The notes under the pieces: generated by a model
Told to the model about the DNA's origin: nothing
What the model saw: the letters and a program-made list of their open reading frames with translations, nothing else
Databases searched by the model: none
Position numbers and translations under genes: made by a program
Source: Auxenochlorella pyrenoidosa
Taxonomy: Eukaryota > Chlorophyta > Trebouxiophyceae > Chlorellales > Chlorellaceae
Reading direction: 5' to 3'
Assembly: GCA_001430745.1 (NCBI GenBank)
Contig: KQ481938.1
Coordinates: forward strand, 225,914 to 268,223
DNA: 42,310 nt
Part shown: positions 1 through 10,561 of the stretch, one piece after another
Numbering within the stretch: the stretch's first letter is position 1
How the letters are laid out: each line of letters begins with the position of its first letter

Positions 1-272
1 GGCCCTGGTGCCGCCGCCCTCGCTCTTCAAATTATTGTGTTCCAATCCTTCAAAGCGTTTTCATCTGACGCCTGGGGCACGCCAGCCTGCGGTGGTCCGC
101 CTGTGCCTGGCCTGGGCAGCCCACCTTCTTGCCTTACCCTGCCGGCGAGGGCGCCATGTTCACCCATGCACAATCGCGCATTATATGATTAATCTCATTA
201 TAATGATTTGAACGAACACTTTTTCTCATAGAATGTATGAATCATGTGGCGCATTGCATTTCCGCGGCGCAG
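1..272. other. Intron or upstream non-coding sequence of the E1 alpha gene
   Basis: No exon is recognised here. The E1 alpha gene that follows must begin upstream of the window, because its first visible exon (from 273) corresponds to the middle of the family's N-terminal half. The stretch therefore most likely holds intron sequence. It contains an AT-rich patch (about 178-240) that stands out from the GC-rich surroundings. Confidence 0.5.
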
Positions 273-3078
273 GGCGTCATCATGTACCGAGGCTTCAGCA
301 TCCAAGACATGGCGCACCAGGCAAGGGCAACCCCAAACCGTAAATCCTACAGCTGAGGTGTAAAAAGCAGGCCCGGGGCCCGCACGTCCCTCTGTCAGCC
401 TGCCAAACCTGGGCTCACGCCGCCTGCATGTGCTGCAACAACAGTGCCGCAGCCCCTGGGCGCGAGCCCCCACCCTGCGCCCGCTGCTGGCTTCCCCCAC
501 CCCACCCACCCCACTCGCAGTGCTTTGGCAACATGCACGAGCAGGGCAAGGGGCGGCAGATGCCCGTCCACTACGGCTCGCGCCCGCTCAATTTCCACAC
601 CATCTCCTCGCCCCTGGCCACCCAGCTGCCGCACGCTGTGGGCGCTGCCTACGCCATGAAGGTACACCGCCCGTGCTATGAGGGTGTGCTCGGGCCTGTG
701 CCTATGTGATGGAGGTTCTCAGGGGTCCGGGAGGCAGGTGGAAATTTTGGGGGGGTGGCAGCGCCACTCGCCCTGGTGCTGCCGTGGGGCCTTGTGCAAG
801 GAGGGCGTGATGGGGCGGCAGCAGAGGCAAGCAAGCTCTGGCTGCGGTTCACAAGCGTGCTGTGTGCACTGTGCAGCTGGAGCAGCGGGGCACAGGGCAG
901 CTGCCTGTCTTCATCGCTGCCTCGCCTTGCCGGCACCGTACACCCCGCCCACTGCACACCACCTGCTGTTCCCCCCCCGTTGTGCGTGCAGCTGGAGCAG
1001 CGGGGCAGGGTTGCGGCGGCCTATTTTGGGGAGGGGGCCGCCTCGGAAGGCGACTTTCATGCTGCCCTCAACTTTGCCGCCACGCTGGGCGCGCCCGCGC
1101 TCTTCATCTGCCGCAACAACGGCTGGGCCATCTCGACGCCCGCCAGCGACCAGTACCGCGGTGAGCGAGGGGGTGCGGTACCGCAGTGGGCATGGATGTG
1201 CAGTACCGCTGGTCGCCCCTGGCCCCGCCAGCCCCTCAACCCTCTGCCGCCAGGGCAGTAAGAACTGTGCATCAGACCTGATGTCTGTGCATGAAGGGCG
1301 TGGCAAAGCCGCTTGGCTGCCGCCGTGGCGTTGCATGCGCCGCTTCAGGGACCTGCCCCTCCCTGTGCGATGGGCTCTGCTGCACCGCACCCTGCAGGCG
1401 ATGGCATCGCCGGGCGGGGCCCCGCCTATGGCGTCGCCACGTTGCGCGTGGACGGCGGCGACGCGCGCGCTGTGTACAATGCAACAGCAGAGGCTCGGCG
1501 CATTGCTCTGGAGCAGCAGGTGCGGGGCGCCGCCCTGCAGCTGATGTCAGCAGCTGGTGCCAGCAGCCGCAAGCTTTAGCTGCTGGCCCCCCAAACTTGC
1601 AGTCTAAATCGCCGGCTCTCTTTCGTGCAGCTTGGGGCACTGCCAGAGGAGACAGATGCAGGTGCAACAGACGCGCACTCAGCCTATGCGACCTTGCACA
1701 CAGCTGTGCGCACCCAGGCCAGCCTGCCTGAGCCATCTGCTTTACCGTCCCTTCAGGTGCCAGTGCTGCTCGAGGCAATGAGCTACCGCAGTGGCCACCA
1801 CTCGACCTCGGACGACAGCTCGCGGTGCGTGCTGCATGCACCACCCCTGCTGCGGCTCTGTGCAGGGCCGCGCGCTCGACTGCCCAGCCCTTTTGCTTTA
1901 GGCTGGCTCTCTGGGGAGCACCGCGGCCGGCCTGGCCGGCTCCATCTGCCGCCGCTAGGCATCCTCCAGCCCTGCCCCCTCTGCGACCACCGAGCTGCCC
2001 CGCCCAGCGCGCCCTCTGTGCGTACCCTCCCGGCCCACCCCCCCGATGCATCCCTGATGCACCTTGCCGATCCTGTCGGGAGCCGCGCCTGCCATGCCTG
2101 CAGGTACCGTGCGGCAGAGGAGATGCGGGCGTGGCGGGCACGGGATCCGGTGGCCCGCTTCCAGAGGTGGCTGGCAGACCAGGGCTGGTGGGACGACGCG
2201 GCGGACACTGCAGCACGGCAGGCCGCGCGTCGGTGAGCGCCGCCGCGCCTTGCAAGCCATTCTTTGGCGTGCCAGTATTTGTCTTGGGGTGGCGGCCAGA
2301 GGGGGGACCGGCAGCGGCGGGGCTGGGCGGGGCAGAGGTGGCGGGCAGATGCCAGCCAGCTGGCAACCACCCCCCGCCTCCGCAGATGCAGCCTTGCCCC
2401 CGCCCCGTGTCAGCGCCGGAACGAATGCGTTGTGCGCTCGGCTGCGCTGCAGTCAGACCCAGGGCGCCGCCTGTGCGCTGCAGCCAGGCCCAGTGCACCG
2501 CCTCTGTGTGTGCCTCCGTGTCGCAAGTTCCGTTGCGGGTAGACAGACTTTAAGCCCAAACAAGCAAGTGCTGCCCCGCTGCTGCAGGGAGGTCATTCAG
2601 GCGCTGGAGGCGGCGCAGCGCGCCCCCAAGCCGCCGCTGTCGGCGATGTTTGAAGATGTGTACGCCAGCATGCCGCCGCACCTCAAGGCGCAGGCAAGTC
2701 CCCATGAGACCTGCAAGTAGTGCCAGGATAACCAGTCAACGGCCTTGCTCTGTTCCACACGTGCGCTGCGTTGTCCTCCAGGAATGTATGCGCACGCATG
2801 CGGCTGCGCCGGGATGTGCGCCCCGGACCTTTCTGCATTTTGCATGGAGAAGGGCCCGCTGGCGGGGCAATTGGACAAGCGGCTCAATATATCAGATGCC
2901 TCCGCCGTGGGGAGCCGGCCATTGCACGTGCATGTTGCTTCCCCTGTGTTTCCTTTATGCGTATGCCTGGGGTCGGCTGCGCCCCCTGCCCATCTGCCCA
3001 TCTGTGCAGCGGGCCGAAGTGATGGCCCATGTGGCGGCGCACCCAGATGCCTGCCCGGCTGACATCCCAGTGAAGTGA
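273..3078 (+). CDS. BCKDHA: Branched-chain 2-oxoacid dehydrogenase E1 component, alpha subunit (3' part, 5' end outside window)
   Basis: Mitochondrial thiamine-diphosphate-dependent E1 alpha subunit, which decarboxylates the 2-oxo acids made from Val, Leu and Ile. Inferred exons: 273-320, 521-661, 992-1160, 1398-1519, 1757-1824, 2104-2232, 2588-2693, 3010-3078 (TGA); all phases agree and give 283 residues. Seen motifs: [11 protein letters not shown] near the active-site entry; the ThDP/Mg segment GEGAASEGD...RNNGWAIS; and the phosphorylation loop [12 protein letters not shown], diagnostic for the branched-chain enzyme rather than pyruvate dehydrogenase. The C-terminus ends PADIPVK. Two introns (donors at 321 and 2694) use GC instead of GT, in the context CAG|GCAAG. 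The start codon, transit peptide and first exons lie upstream of base 1. Identification is firm; exon borders are inferred from frame and splice sites. Confidence 0.93.
872..1007 (+). repeat. Duplicated exon edge inside an E1 alpha intron
   Basis: The intron at 662-991 contains a second copy of the following acceptor and exon start. The string TGCAGCTGGAGCAGCGGGGC occurs at about 873 and again at about 988, 115 bases apart. The second copy leads into the real exon. Use of the first acceptor (exon start 877) would shift the frame, since 115 is not a multiple of three. Confidence 0.7.
2516..2568 (+). mobile_element. Copy of a short interspersed element (intronic)
   Basis: About 50 bases, from GTGTCGCAAGTTCC to AAACAAGCAAG, match with few changes an insertion at 15536-15595, where an empty sister site is available. 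Here the element lies in the E1 alpha intron just upstream of the acceptor at 2587. A possible 5-bp duplication AGTGC flanks it (2492-2496 and 2567-2571), less convincing than at the other copy. It carries a small hairpin, CGCAA-GTTCCG-TTGCG. Confidence 0.6.
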
Positions 3079-3860
3079 GAAAGCCGTGTGATGATGCCTC
3101 GGACGGCCGGCAATCTATGTAGCAGTAGAGCTGAAGCACTGGCGCAGAGGCGAGTGGCGCCGTGCCACATGGCGCCCTGCCAGTGCCCTGCCACACGGGG
3201 GCAGCACCCTATCAACATGCCACACATGTACTCTTTACGCCTGTGTCATGCCTGTAAACTGCTTGTATCCCTTCCAAGAACTGAACCTTGTAACATGAGT
3301 TGTACTCCCAGTGTTGTGAACCGAGGCCGTGGCATGCATGCGGCCGTGGCCTGCATGCGTCTGTGCTGGCGAGCCGAGGGTGCTTGCCAGCTGGCCAGCT
3401 GGCAGCGGCCGCAGCAGGGAGGCGCGTGCGCCCGCTCGAAAGGGCGTGCAAGAACTCTGACCCTCGTTCAACTCCACTTTCTGGCGACCTGAAACCTCCA
3501 TCGCAAAGGCCAAAAACCGCTGCAAGCGCCTTTTGGCAGGTTCGCAACCTCGTCAGCTGTAGGTGCGGCGGGAAGAGGCCGGGTCGTGACCTGACAGTTG
3601 TGCATAGTGGGATCGGGCTGATGAATGCAGAGCGAGGAGGATGGAAGATACTGTTGCCCTACAGTCCAGTTGCGGGCCTCTTGGCTGGGGCCGCGGGCTG
3701 CCTCAGTGGAACGCCGCTCCAGTGATAACAAGCGGCCTGAGATCCTTGCAGGCAGAGGAGGTCCCTTCGCCGAAGAAACCCGACCCACTGGCAACCCTGC
3801 CGCCAGTGCCCGCTCCGTTGCCGCCAACGCCCGCAGTCCTCTCGCCCGCCCAGCGCAGCC
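3079..3860. other. Intergenic: E1 alpha 3' UTR and RTA1-like promoter region
   Basis: No coding segment is supported here. The left part is presumably the E1 alpha 3' UTR with two TGTAA motifs; the right part should hold the promoter and 5' UTR of the RTA1-like gene. No convincing TATA box was found. Confidence 0.6.
3253..3293 (+). terminator. TGTAA polyadenylation motifs of the E1 alpha gene
   Basis: TGTAA, the green-algal polyadenylation signal, occurs at 3253-3257 and 3289-3293, about 175 and 211 bases after the E1 alpha stop codon. Position and spacing fit a 3' UTR end; the assignment is by motif only. Confidence 0.5.
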
Positions 3861-6771
3861 ATGAGCGCGCTCCCTGGGTATGACGTCCACACACTGGACG
3901 TCTACGCATTCTACAAGTACTGGCCCAGCCTGGTAGGTTTGCATTCTGTCCGAGCACCTTGCCCCCGAGCGCTGCCTCTGCAGCCTGTGCCAGAACGCAC
4001 TTGAATACCCCTGCTCCAAAGCCGCAGGCGCTGGCAATCGTGGCACTCTCGCTGTTTGGACTTGGGGGCCTCGTGGTGGCAGGAATGACGCAGTGGCGGG
4101 GCGTGTACCGGTGAGGCAGCAGGCGGGGTGCCGCGGGTGCGCCGACGGTACCGCAGCGTGCCCAGCAGGCGCGCCGCGACTTGCAACCGGGCCCAACACG
4201 AGCCTTGAGCCTTCCCCCTGCCTTGCTGCCCGCAGCTTCATGCACATTATCACGCTGGTTGCCCTCCTTGAGATGGCCGGGTATGGTGAGGCCTATACAT
4301 GGGAAGGTGTGGGGGGGGGGGTGTTGGGGGGGGGGGGGGGAGGGGGCCGGGGGTGCAGGCCGTGGGAGACAGTCCTCCACTGTCCGGAGCCTGCCCTAGC
4401 GCACGAAAGCGCCACCAACGCACAGCCACAGGCAGCAGCACCGCTCCTTTTTCAGCCGGTCAACCCCCTGCCGCTGGCCTGCCACCTGGCGCCAACATCC
4501 CTACCTCCCAACTCCCCTGCAGCCTGCCTGGTCTACTCGATCGTGCAGAGCGGCAAAGGGGACGTGTTCTATGCCTACGTCTGCACCCAGGTCTTCATTG
4601 TGATGGTGGGTCGCATGCTCCTTCCTTTTCAAAGACGCGCATGATGGGCCGTTCTGTGTTGTGATGTGTGGGTGGGGGTGGGGGGGGTGGGGGGGGGCAC
4701 ACACAGGCCTCACCGCCCCAAACTCAGCCGCTTAACCTCACCCTTTCTTATACACTTCCCTCTTCTTGGTGTACGGCCTCATCCTGTACGGGTTCTTCCC
4801 TTCCCCTCCACCAGGCGCCCAATCTCATCCAGGCCGCCCTCTACAGCACGCTGGGCGCCGTGCTGCGGCTGTCGCCCCACCTGACGCGCGGCCGCTGGTG
4901 GCTGCGCGGCTGGCTGATCACCCTGGTGTTTGTCACCTCTGACATCGCCGGCATCGCCATCCAGACCGCCGGCATCAGGCAAGCGCACGCAGCGGGCCCT
5001 GCGCCTCAGGCGTGGCCCCGTAGCCACGCTGCACGACCTGCTGCCGCCCAGTGTCACCATCCAGGCTGAGGGACCAGCACCTCGACATGTCTGCCAGATC
5101 CCCACAGCCTGTGCTGATGGAGACTCTGCCTGGATCTTGGAAGAAGTGGCCATTGTCAGACCTCGTGCCTGCCCCGGTGCCGTGCAGCATCTGGGCCACC
5201 TCCCAGTCATCGGGCAACCCCAACCAGGACCAGATCCGCAAGGGCAGCATCATCACCTGCGCGGGCCTGGCTGTGCAGGTGGGGCTGCTGTGCAGGTGTG
5301 GGGCGAGGGGAGGCGGACGCAGGTATGGGGGCACCCGCCTCATACTGGGGCGCCCGCAGGGGGCGCGCAGAGGCGTGGCATCAGCCTGTGCTCCTGCTTC
5401 CAGCGCAAAAGACAGGAAGGAAGATGGCAGCCAGATGGCGTGGTCTCAGGAAGCTGGCGGGGCGTCGGGCGCTTGGCACGCGCCCCGCGCTAGCGCCTGC
5501 TCAAACCAGGCACCCCCGTGAGCAGCGTGACTCTGAGTTTGTTTTCTCCTCTCCTCTTGTTACCACTTGAATTCAATCAACCCCCTAGCACCCTCCTGCA
5601 GGTCTTGTTCTTCTGCATCTTCGGCCTGCTGTCCCTCTGGGCGTGCCGCCACCCGCGCCTAGGCATCCGCGGCCAGCGCGGCACCGGCAGGCTCTTCGCC
5701 GGCTTCTGCCTGGTGTGGGGCCTGGTCACCCTGCGCAACGCGTTCCGCTTCGTCGAGTGAGCACCCCTGCAGCCAATGCAGCACCTGCACGCCTGCGCTG
5801 GGTGCGTTCGCCTGTGCTCAGCGTAGCAGCCGGCAGCCCCGCCGCGCACGGCAGCAGCAGCAAGGGATTCCCAGGCGCCGCACGTTTTGGGCATGCGGAC
5901 TGAGCTGCCCCATGCCCTGGCTGGTCCTGATGGGTCCTGCAGGTTTGTGCAGAGCACGGTGCTGACGTGGCCGCCGCCCGACAATGTCTACGTGGTTGCG
6001 CACCAGCAGGTGACCGGAAAAGTTCGCTGCATTGTAATGTGGGCACCTCAAAGAGCAGTGCGAGGAGCCGGCTGCTGTTTGCCTGGCAGCTGGCTGCCTG
6101 GCTGCCTGGCTGCTGGCTGCTGGCTGCCTGGCTGCTGGCTGCTGCTGCTGGCCACCTTCTCACAGTGATGCACAGTGTTGGTGAAAGCACGACTGCGCAA
6201 CTTCCCATCCCGATAGCTCCTGGCCAACGCCTCCTCCCTTGCCCCTGCTCTCCTCCTCTCCCCCACAGGTCCTCTTCTACTGCCTGGATGCCCTGCCCAT
6301 CCTGCTCACCTTTGCGGTGTTTGCCTGCGCCCACCCCTCGTACCTGCTGCCGCCGCCGGCCTCTGTGGCACGCCAGGCAAGTGTTAACCGCCTACCTGGC
6401 AGCCTGCCAGGCAGTCGGCCGGCCAGCCAGCCCTGCCTGTTGCTGCGCGTTTGCGAGCAGCGCACCCGGCATCATGGGCTTGGCCCTGGTCACTGGATCA
6501 TTTGGCGCCTGCGCCCGCACGCCCTGCTTCATTCCCTGCCGGACGCTCATGGCGGGCGCGCTCCCCTGTAGCGCAGGTCTCATGCGAGCAGGCAGCCGCC
6601 GATCCAGAGCAGGGGATGAAGGCTCCAGCCGCCCGGCTGTTTGCGACCCAGCTGGGAGCTCAGAACAGTGAGGACATGCTCGCGAAGGCGGCGCAGCAGG
6701 CAGAGCAGGCGGAGCGGGCGCAGCAGGCAGAGCGCAAGGAGCAGTTCATCATGCGCCAGCTTGAGCCCTGA
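3861..6771 (+). CDS. RTA1-like (lipid-translocating exporter family) seven-helix membrane protein
   Basis: Complete model, 355 residues. Exons: 3861-3932, 4028-4110, 4236-4285, 4523-4605, 4815-4978, 5188-5278, 5602-5756, 5943-6009, 6269-6376, 6577-6771 (TGA); all phases agree. RTA1 family features in order: an N-terminal YxxYKYWPSL before helix 1; LEMAGY in helix 2; APNLIQAALYSTLG followed by the LVFVTSDIAGIAIQ segment, matching the family's APxxxAAxxYxxLG and FVTxDxxxxxxQ signatures; a GLAVQ helix; LRNAFRFVEF; and a final helix VLFYCLDALPILLTF ending in HPSYLLP. After it comes a charged Gln/Glu-rich tail (about residues 291-355). In fungi the family includes Rsb1/Rta1, linked to sphingoid-base export and lipid or drug resistance at membranes; the algal role is unknown. 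Two introns have GC donors (4979, 6377). ATG 3861 is chosen because the family N-terminus follows directly. Confidence 0.9.
6080..6155. repeat. Intronic minisatellite of CTGGCTGC-type units
   Basis: Short imperfect units built from GGCTGCCT and GGCTGCTG run in tandem inside the RTA1-like intron at 6010-6268. Non-coding; probably length-variable between strains. Confidence 0.75.
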
Positions 6772-7119
6772 GCTTGAAGGGACGGCGCCTTCCTTTGCCA
6801 ATGGTTGCACTTCACTCAACTTCAGCCTTCTGTACACTTGCTCCTGCTCCATGCACATTCCTTGCTGCATTAAATCTGCATTTGTCAAAACTGTCGAAGC
6901 ACTCAGCAACAGATGCGGTGACGAGGGCGTGTGCACGATGCAGCGAGCTTGACGGCAGACATGCATGTCACACATGAGCATGGGCATAAATGCTTCGGTT
7001 GAATGGGGGCGAGGCAGTTGCCGGGGGGGGCGGCCAACCAGAACCTGCGGTTGGTCGCTCAAGTGCCTTTCCTGCTGGGCAGGCAGGCAGGCAGTGCAGC
7101 TGGCTACGTCCTGCCGGCA
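6772..7119. other. Convergent intergenic region
   Basis: About 350 bases between the stop codons of the plus-strand RTA1-like gene and the minus-strand membrane paralog. Both 3' UTRs must lie here. No TGTAA on either strand and no further coding segment were recognised. Confidence 0.5.
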
Positions 7120-8576
7120 TCAGGCCAAGCCCTCTGGCATGGCCAGCAGGATGGCTTGCCAGGCCGAGCAGAGCAGGAAGACGCCCACAAAAGCCGTGAC
7201 CATCCAGTCTGCAGGGTCGTGCAGGCACATGCCGGCATGCAGGGCACGGTAGGCCGAGGCAGCAAGCCATCCCGGAGGGTGCACATGCGGCGGCAGCGTG
7301 CCGCACCGGGCTGCTGCCACCTCTGCTGCAGCAGACATCCTGGCCCCTTCAACCGCCTCTGCAGCCCCTGTGCTGGTGCCTGCGGTGCACAGCTGGGTCT
7401 GCAGGGCAGCTCGTCGCTGCTGCCGTCGCCGCTGGACAAGCTGCCAGCTGCGCTGCCAGTGCGCCCACCACTCCACGAAGCACCTGCTCTCCTGGGCTGC
7501 CAGCACGAGCGAGGGCAGCAGGAAGCCGGCCAGCAGCTCAGACAACGACAGCACCGCCCAGCACTGCGCAGCGGGGCTGGCGGCCGCCGCGCGCGCCGCC
7601 GCCGGCACGGGCGCCAGCAGGCGCAGCAGCTTGCAGAGGGAGGCGAAAACGCGCCCCGTCATGTGCTGCGCCGCAGCATGCTGGAAGATGGGCGTGGCGC
7701 ACATGCCTCGGTTCCTGCGCCAGATTAGTGCCATCATCAGAGCCTGCGCCGGCAGGTGTAGCGTGAGCCGGAGCGGGCGGGCGAGGGCCTGCAGGGAGCG
7801 AGGCGGGGAGGCAGGGAATGGGAAAGCCCGTGGGCAGCGGCTACACATGGCAGCAGCGTTGAGAGGAAATTACAGCTGTCATGTATACAAGGCGCCAGGG
7901 CGATGCTGCCACATTGCAGCACAGGCCTGCTCCATATATTTTGTATTACCCTCTGCCGCTCCTGAGCTCACCGTCGCAGTCCCTGCGGCGCCGCAGCCAG
8001 CAAACAGCAGGGCGAGGAGGTACAGGAGGGCGTCCCAGGCAGTACCGCCGCCCTGGCTGAAGGGCAGGGCGCCGCTCAGGGTGTGGCACACAATCTTGTA
8101 GGGCGTCGGCGCCGCCAGCGTCAGGCGCAGCGCCGCCGCCGGCAGCTCCCGCCAGGCGGCAAAGGAAGCGGGAGCTGCGGCCCGCCACAGCAGCATGCCG
8201 CAGCAGGCGGCCGCAAACATGGCCATGAAGAGCAGGTCTGGCACCCCGAGCACAGCCCGGCAGCGCAGCAGGCCGGATGCAGCCGCGATCTGCAACAGGC
8301 AGCGGCGGCGGCAGGGGGGGAAGGGGGGAGACACCTGGGAGACTAGCGGGCACCAGCACAACAGCGACTGCATGAAGCCGCCCGTGCCGCCGCCTGGATC
8401 AGATTCCGTGCGGCGCCCCCCAACGCCCTTCTCGAAGCCTCCGCCAGCTGGACGCTGCCGCCGGATCTCACCAGCGGGAGCCAGTCGGCCAAGGGCAGGT
8501 CCGCTGCTGCCAGCCGCTGCCTACGGAGGTCCGCCCAGTCTGCTGCTGGCACCTTGTTGCCTGATGGGGCGTGCAT
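7120..8576 (-). CDS. Multi-pass membrane protein of unknown function, tandem paralog B
   Basis: Three exons on the minus strand: 8576-8472, 8289-7972, 7788-7120 (TGA), giving 363 residues, all junctions in phase 0. The paralog at 8770-10261 has the same three-exon layout, and the ends of exons 1 and 2 align in both. Exon 1 is short and soluble (AADWADLRRQRL). Exon 2 carries hydrophobic segments around FMAMFAAACCGMLL and LLYLLALLFAG with the shared motif PASFAAWRELPAA between them. Exon 3 opens ALARPLRL, continues with IWRRN..CATP, a long hydrophobic stretch ending AAQES, an Arg/Gln-rich loop, and a last helix after DPADW. I do not recognise the family. ATG 8576 is preferred because the paralog aligns there; an in-frame ATG also exists at 8723. 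Confidence 0.75.
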
Positions 8577-8769
8577 AGAGGCTGTGCACCTGGGGAATCC
8601 CTGCCGAAGCAAGGATGAAGGGACTGGACGGCATGTATAAAGGTGTGTAGCGCGTGTACACAGCACGTGCACCCTACTCCCTGGTCTTTCACCATTTGTT
8701 TCTGCAATCTCAGGATTAAACAATGCCTGTGCTGCCAGTGACCCTGCTTTTCAAGGCCAGCGTATGAGG

Positions 8770-10261
8770 TCATGCAGCAAGCGCTGTTGGCGTGACCAGC
8801 AGGATGGCATGCCAGGCAGAGCAGAGCAGCAGCGTGGCTGTAGCCGCCAGCATGGCCCAGTCTGCCGGGTCTTGAGGGTGCAGGCCGGCATACAAGGCTC
8901 TGTAGGCGGCAGCTGCCAGCTGCCCCGGCGGCTGCACATGCGGCGGCAGCTCCCCAGCGGCATCCCCTCCTGGCCCCTCTCCCTCCTGCTCCTGCATCCC
9001 TTCCGCGTGTGCTGCTGCTGCTGCTGCTGCTGCTGCTCCCTTGCTGGAGCTGGCTGCTGGCGCCCGCTGCTGTTGTCGCGCGAGCCGCCGCTGCAGCTGC
9101 TCGCGCTGCCAGCGGCGCCGCCAGCGCGCCTGCCAGCGCACGTAGCGCGCGCTCTCCTGGGCCGCCAGCAGCAGCGTGGGCGCCAGGAAGCCGGCCAGCA
9201 GCTCTGCAAGCGTGAGCACGGCGCGGCACCGCCCCGCTGTGCCATGCTGCGGCGCGCTGGCGCCGGCTGGCAGCAGCACGAGCAGCAGGGAGAGGCCGCG
9301 GTGCGCGCGCGCTGCCAGGCGCTGCGCTGTTGGGTGCTGCAGGACGGGCGTGGCGCAGATGTCGGCATTTCGGCTCCAGATCAGGCCCATGGTGGCTGCC
9401 TGGACGGGCACGTGGAGGGCCAGGCGCAGCGGCCGCGCCAGCGCCTGCAGGGTTGGACATAGAATGCGGAATGCGAGGCGCCTCAGTCGAGCAATTTACA
9501 ATTTACAGCAGCCTTTGGCAGCCGGCGGCATGCCTTGTCTGTAGAGCAGGCATGGGTACGCGAGGTGTTGCAGCGGCCTGGCGGTGCTGCAGACACTGGC
9601 GCGATCCATCTCTGGCGGGCGCGCCCTCACCAGCACGCTGCCCGTTGCGCCAAAGCTGCTAAAGACCAGCAGCAGGGCAAAGGCAGCGGCATTCTGCGCC
9701 GCCGCCAGGCCGCCGCCGTCAGTGGCAAAGGGTGGCGCGCCGCTCAGCGCCTGGCGGGTGACCACCCAGCCTGCGGGCGCTGCCGCCACCGACAGCCGCA
9801 TTGCTGCTGCGGGCAGCTCGCGCCAGGCGGCAAAGCTGGCTGGCGAGAGGCGGCGCCAGGCCAGCATGCCCGCCGTGGCCGCCGCGTACGCTGCGAGAAA
9901 AAAGACGTCTGCGGCACGAAGGACGGCCCAGGAGCGCAGCAGGCCCGCCGCAATGACGCCCTGCAGTGCATGGGGCCGGGCGTGGGGTGAGCGGTTGAGC
10001 AGGGGACGCGGTCGGGACGCACGCTGCCGGTACTGTCGTTGTGGCCACGACACCATGTGCTCACATAAGCGCTTGCGGGACCGCTCTCTGCTGGCTGCCC
10101 TTCTCCGCAGCGCTTTCTCAAGCCGCTGGCCCTGCCTGGGTGCTCACCAGGGAGAGCAGGTCGAGGCCGGCGGCGGTGTCGACGGCGGCGAGCTCCTGGC
10201 ACAGGTGCTGGCCCCAATCGGCAGGCACGGGGTCGCCGATTCCGCGCGAGGCCGGGACCAT
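8770..10261 (-). CDS. Multi-pass membrane protein of unknown function, tandem paralog A
   Basis: Three exons: 10261-10148, 9960-9631, 9444-8770 (TGA), 372 residues, all introns in phase 0. Shared with the neighbour: VPADW in exon 1, PASFAAWRELPAA and a GA-G motif before the second donor in exon 2, and ALARPLRL, IWSRN..CATP, AELLAGF..P, AAQES, PPHVQPPG, YRALYAGL and DPADW in exon 3. At least four strongly hydrophobic segments are visible; the loop before PPHVQ is low-complexity, with an Ala run encoded by a GCA repeat (about 9010-9035). The two genes lie head to tail with only 193 bp between coding regions, so a tandem duplication is the simplest origin. Function unknown; confidence refers to the gene model. 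Confidence 0.75.
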
Positions 10262-10561
10262 TGTCTATACGGCAATCGCTGTCGCCTCCGGTGCACTGCA
10301 GTTCACGTTAGGTTTGTCGTGCTGGAGTCCAACCCGGCATTCCAAGTCGTGCTGACGAGCTGTGATCGGTCTTCCGAGCTGTGTTTGGAAACCAGGCACC
10401 TGTGGAAGCCTGTCCGACACCCCCAGCTCCCGTTGGGCGAGCTGCTTTCCGCGCTGCGAAAGCACGAGAGTCCCGTCGAAACAGCTCGGCAAGACCTTGC
10501 AACCAGCTGAAGTGATCTGCCACCAGGCGCATCCACCTCCGTGTGCAACGGCAGCAGCAGG
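10262..10561. promoter_or_regulatory. Divergent promoter region, membrane paralog A / glutathione S-transferase
   Basis: Exactly 300 bases separate the minus-strand ATG at 10261 from the plus-strand ATG at 10562. The region must contain both 5' UTRs and both promoters. No TATA box or clear motif was recognised. Confidence 0.5.

Noticed and set aside
1272..2498. Long minus-strand open frame (408 codons)
   Set aside because: It lies antisense to several BCKDHA exons whose protein matches the family; long antisense frames are expected in DNA this GC-rich.
8630..8650. TATAAA on the plus strand near 8636
   Set aside because: No plus-strand gene follows; the neighbouring genes run on the minus strand, so it is probably chance.
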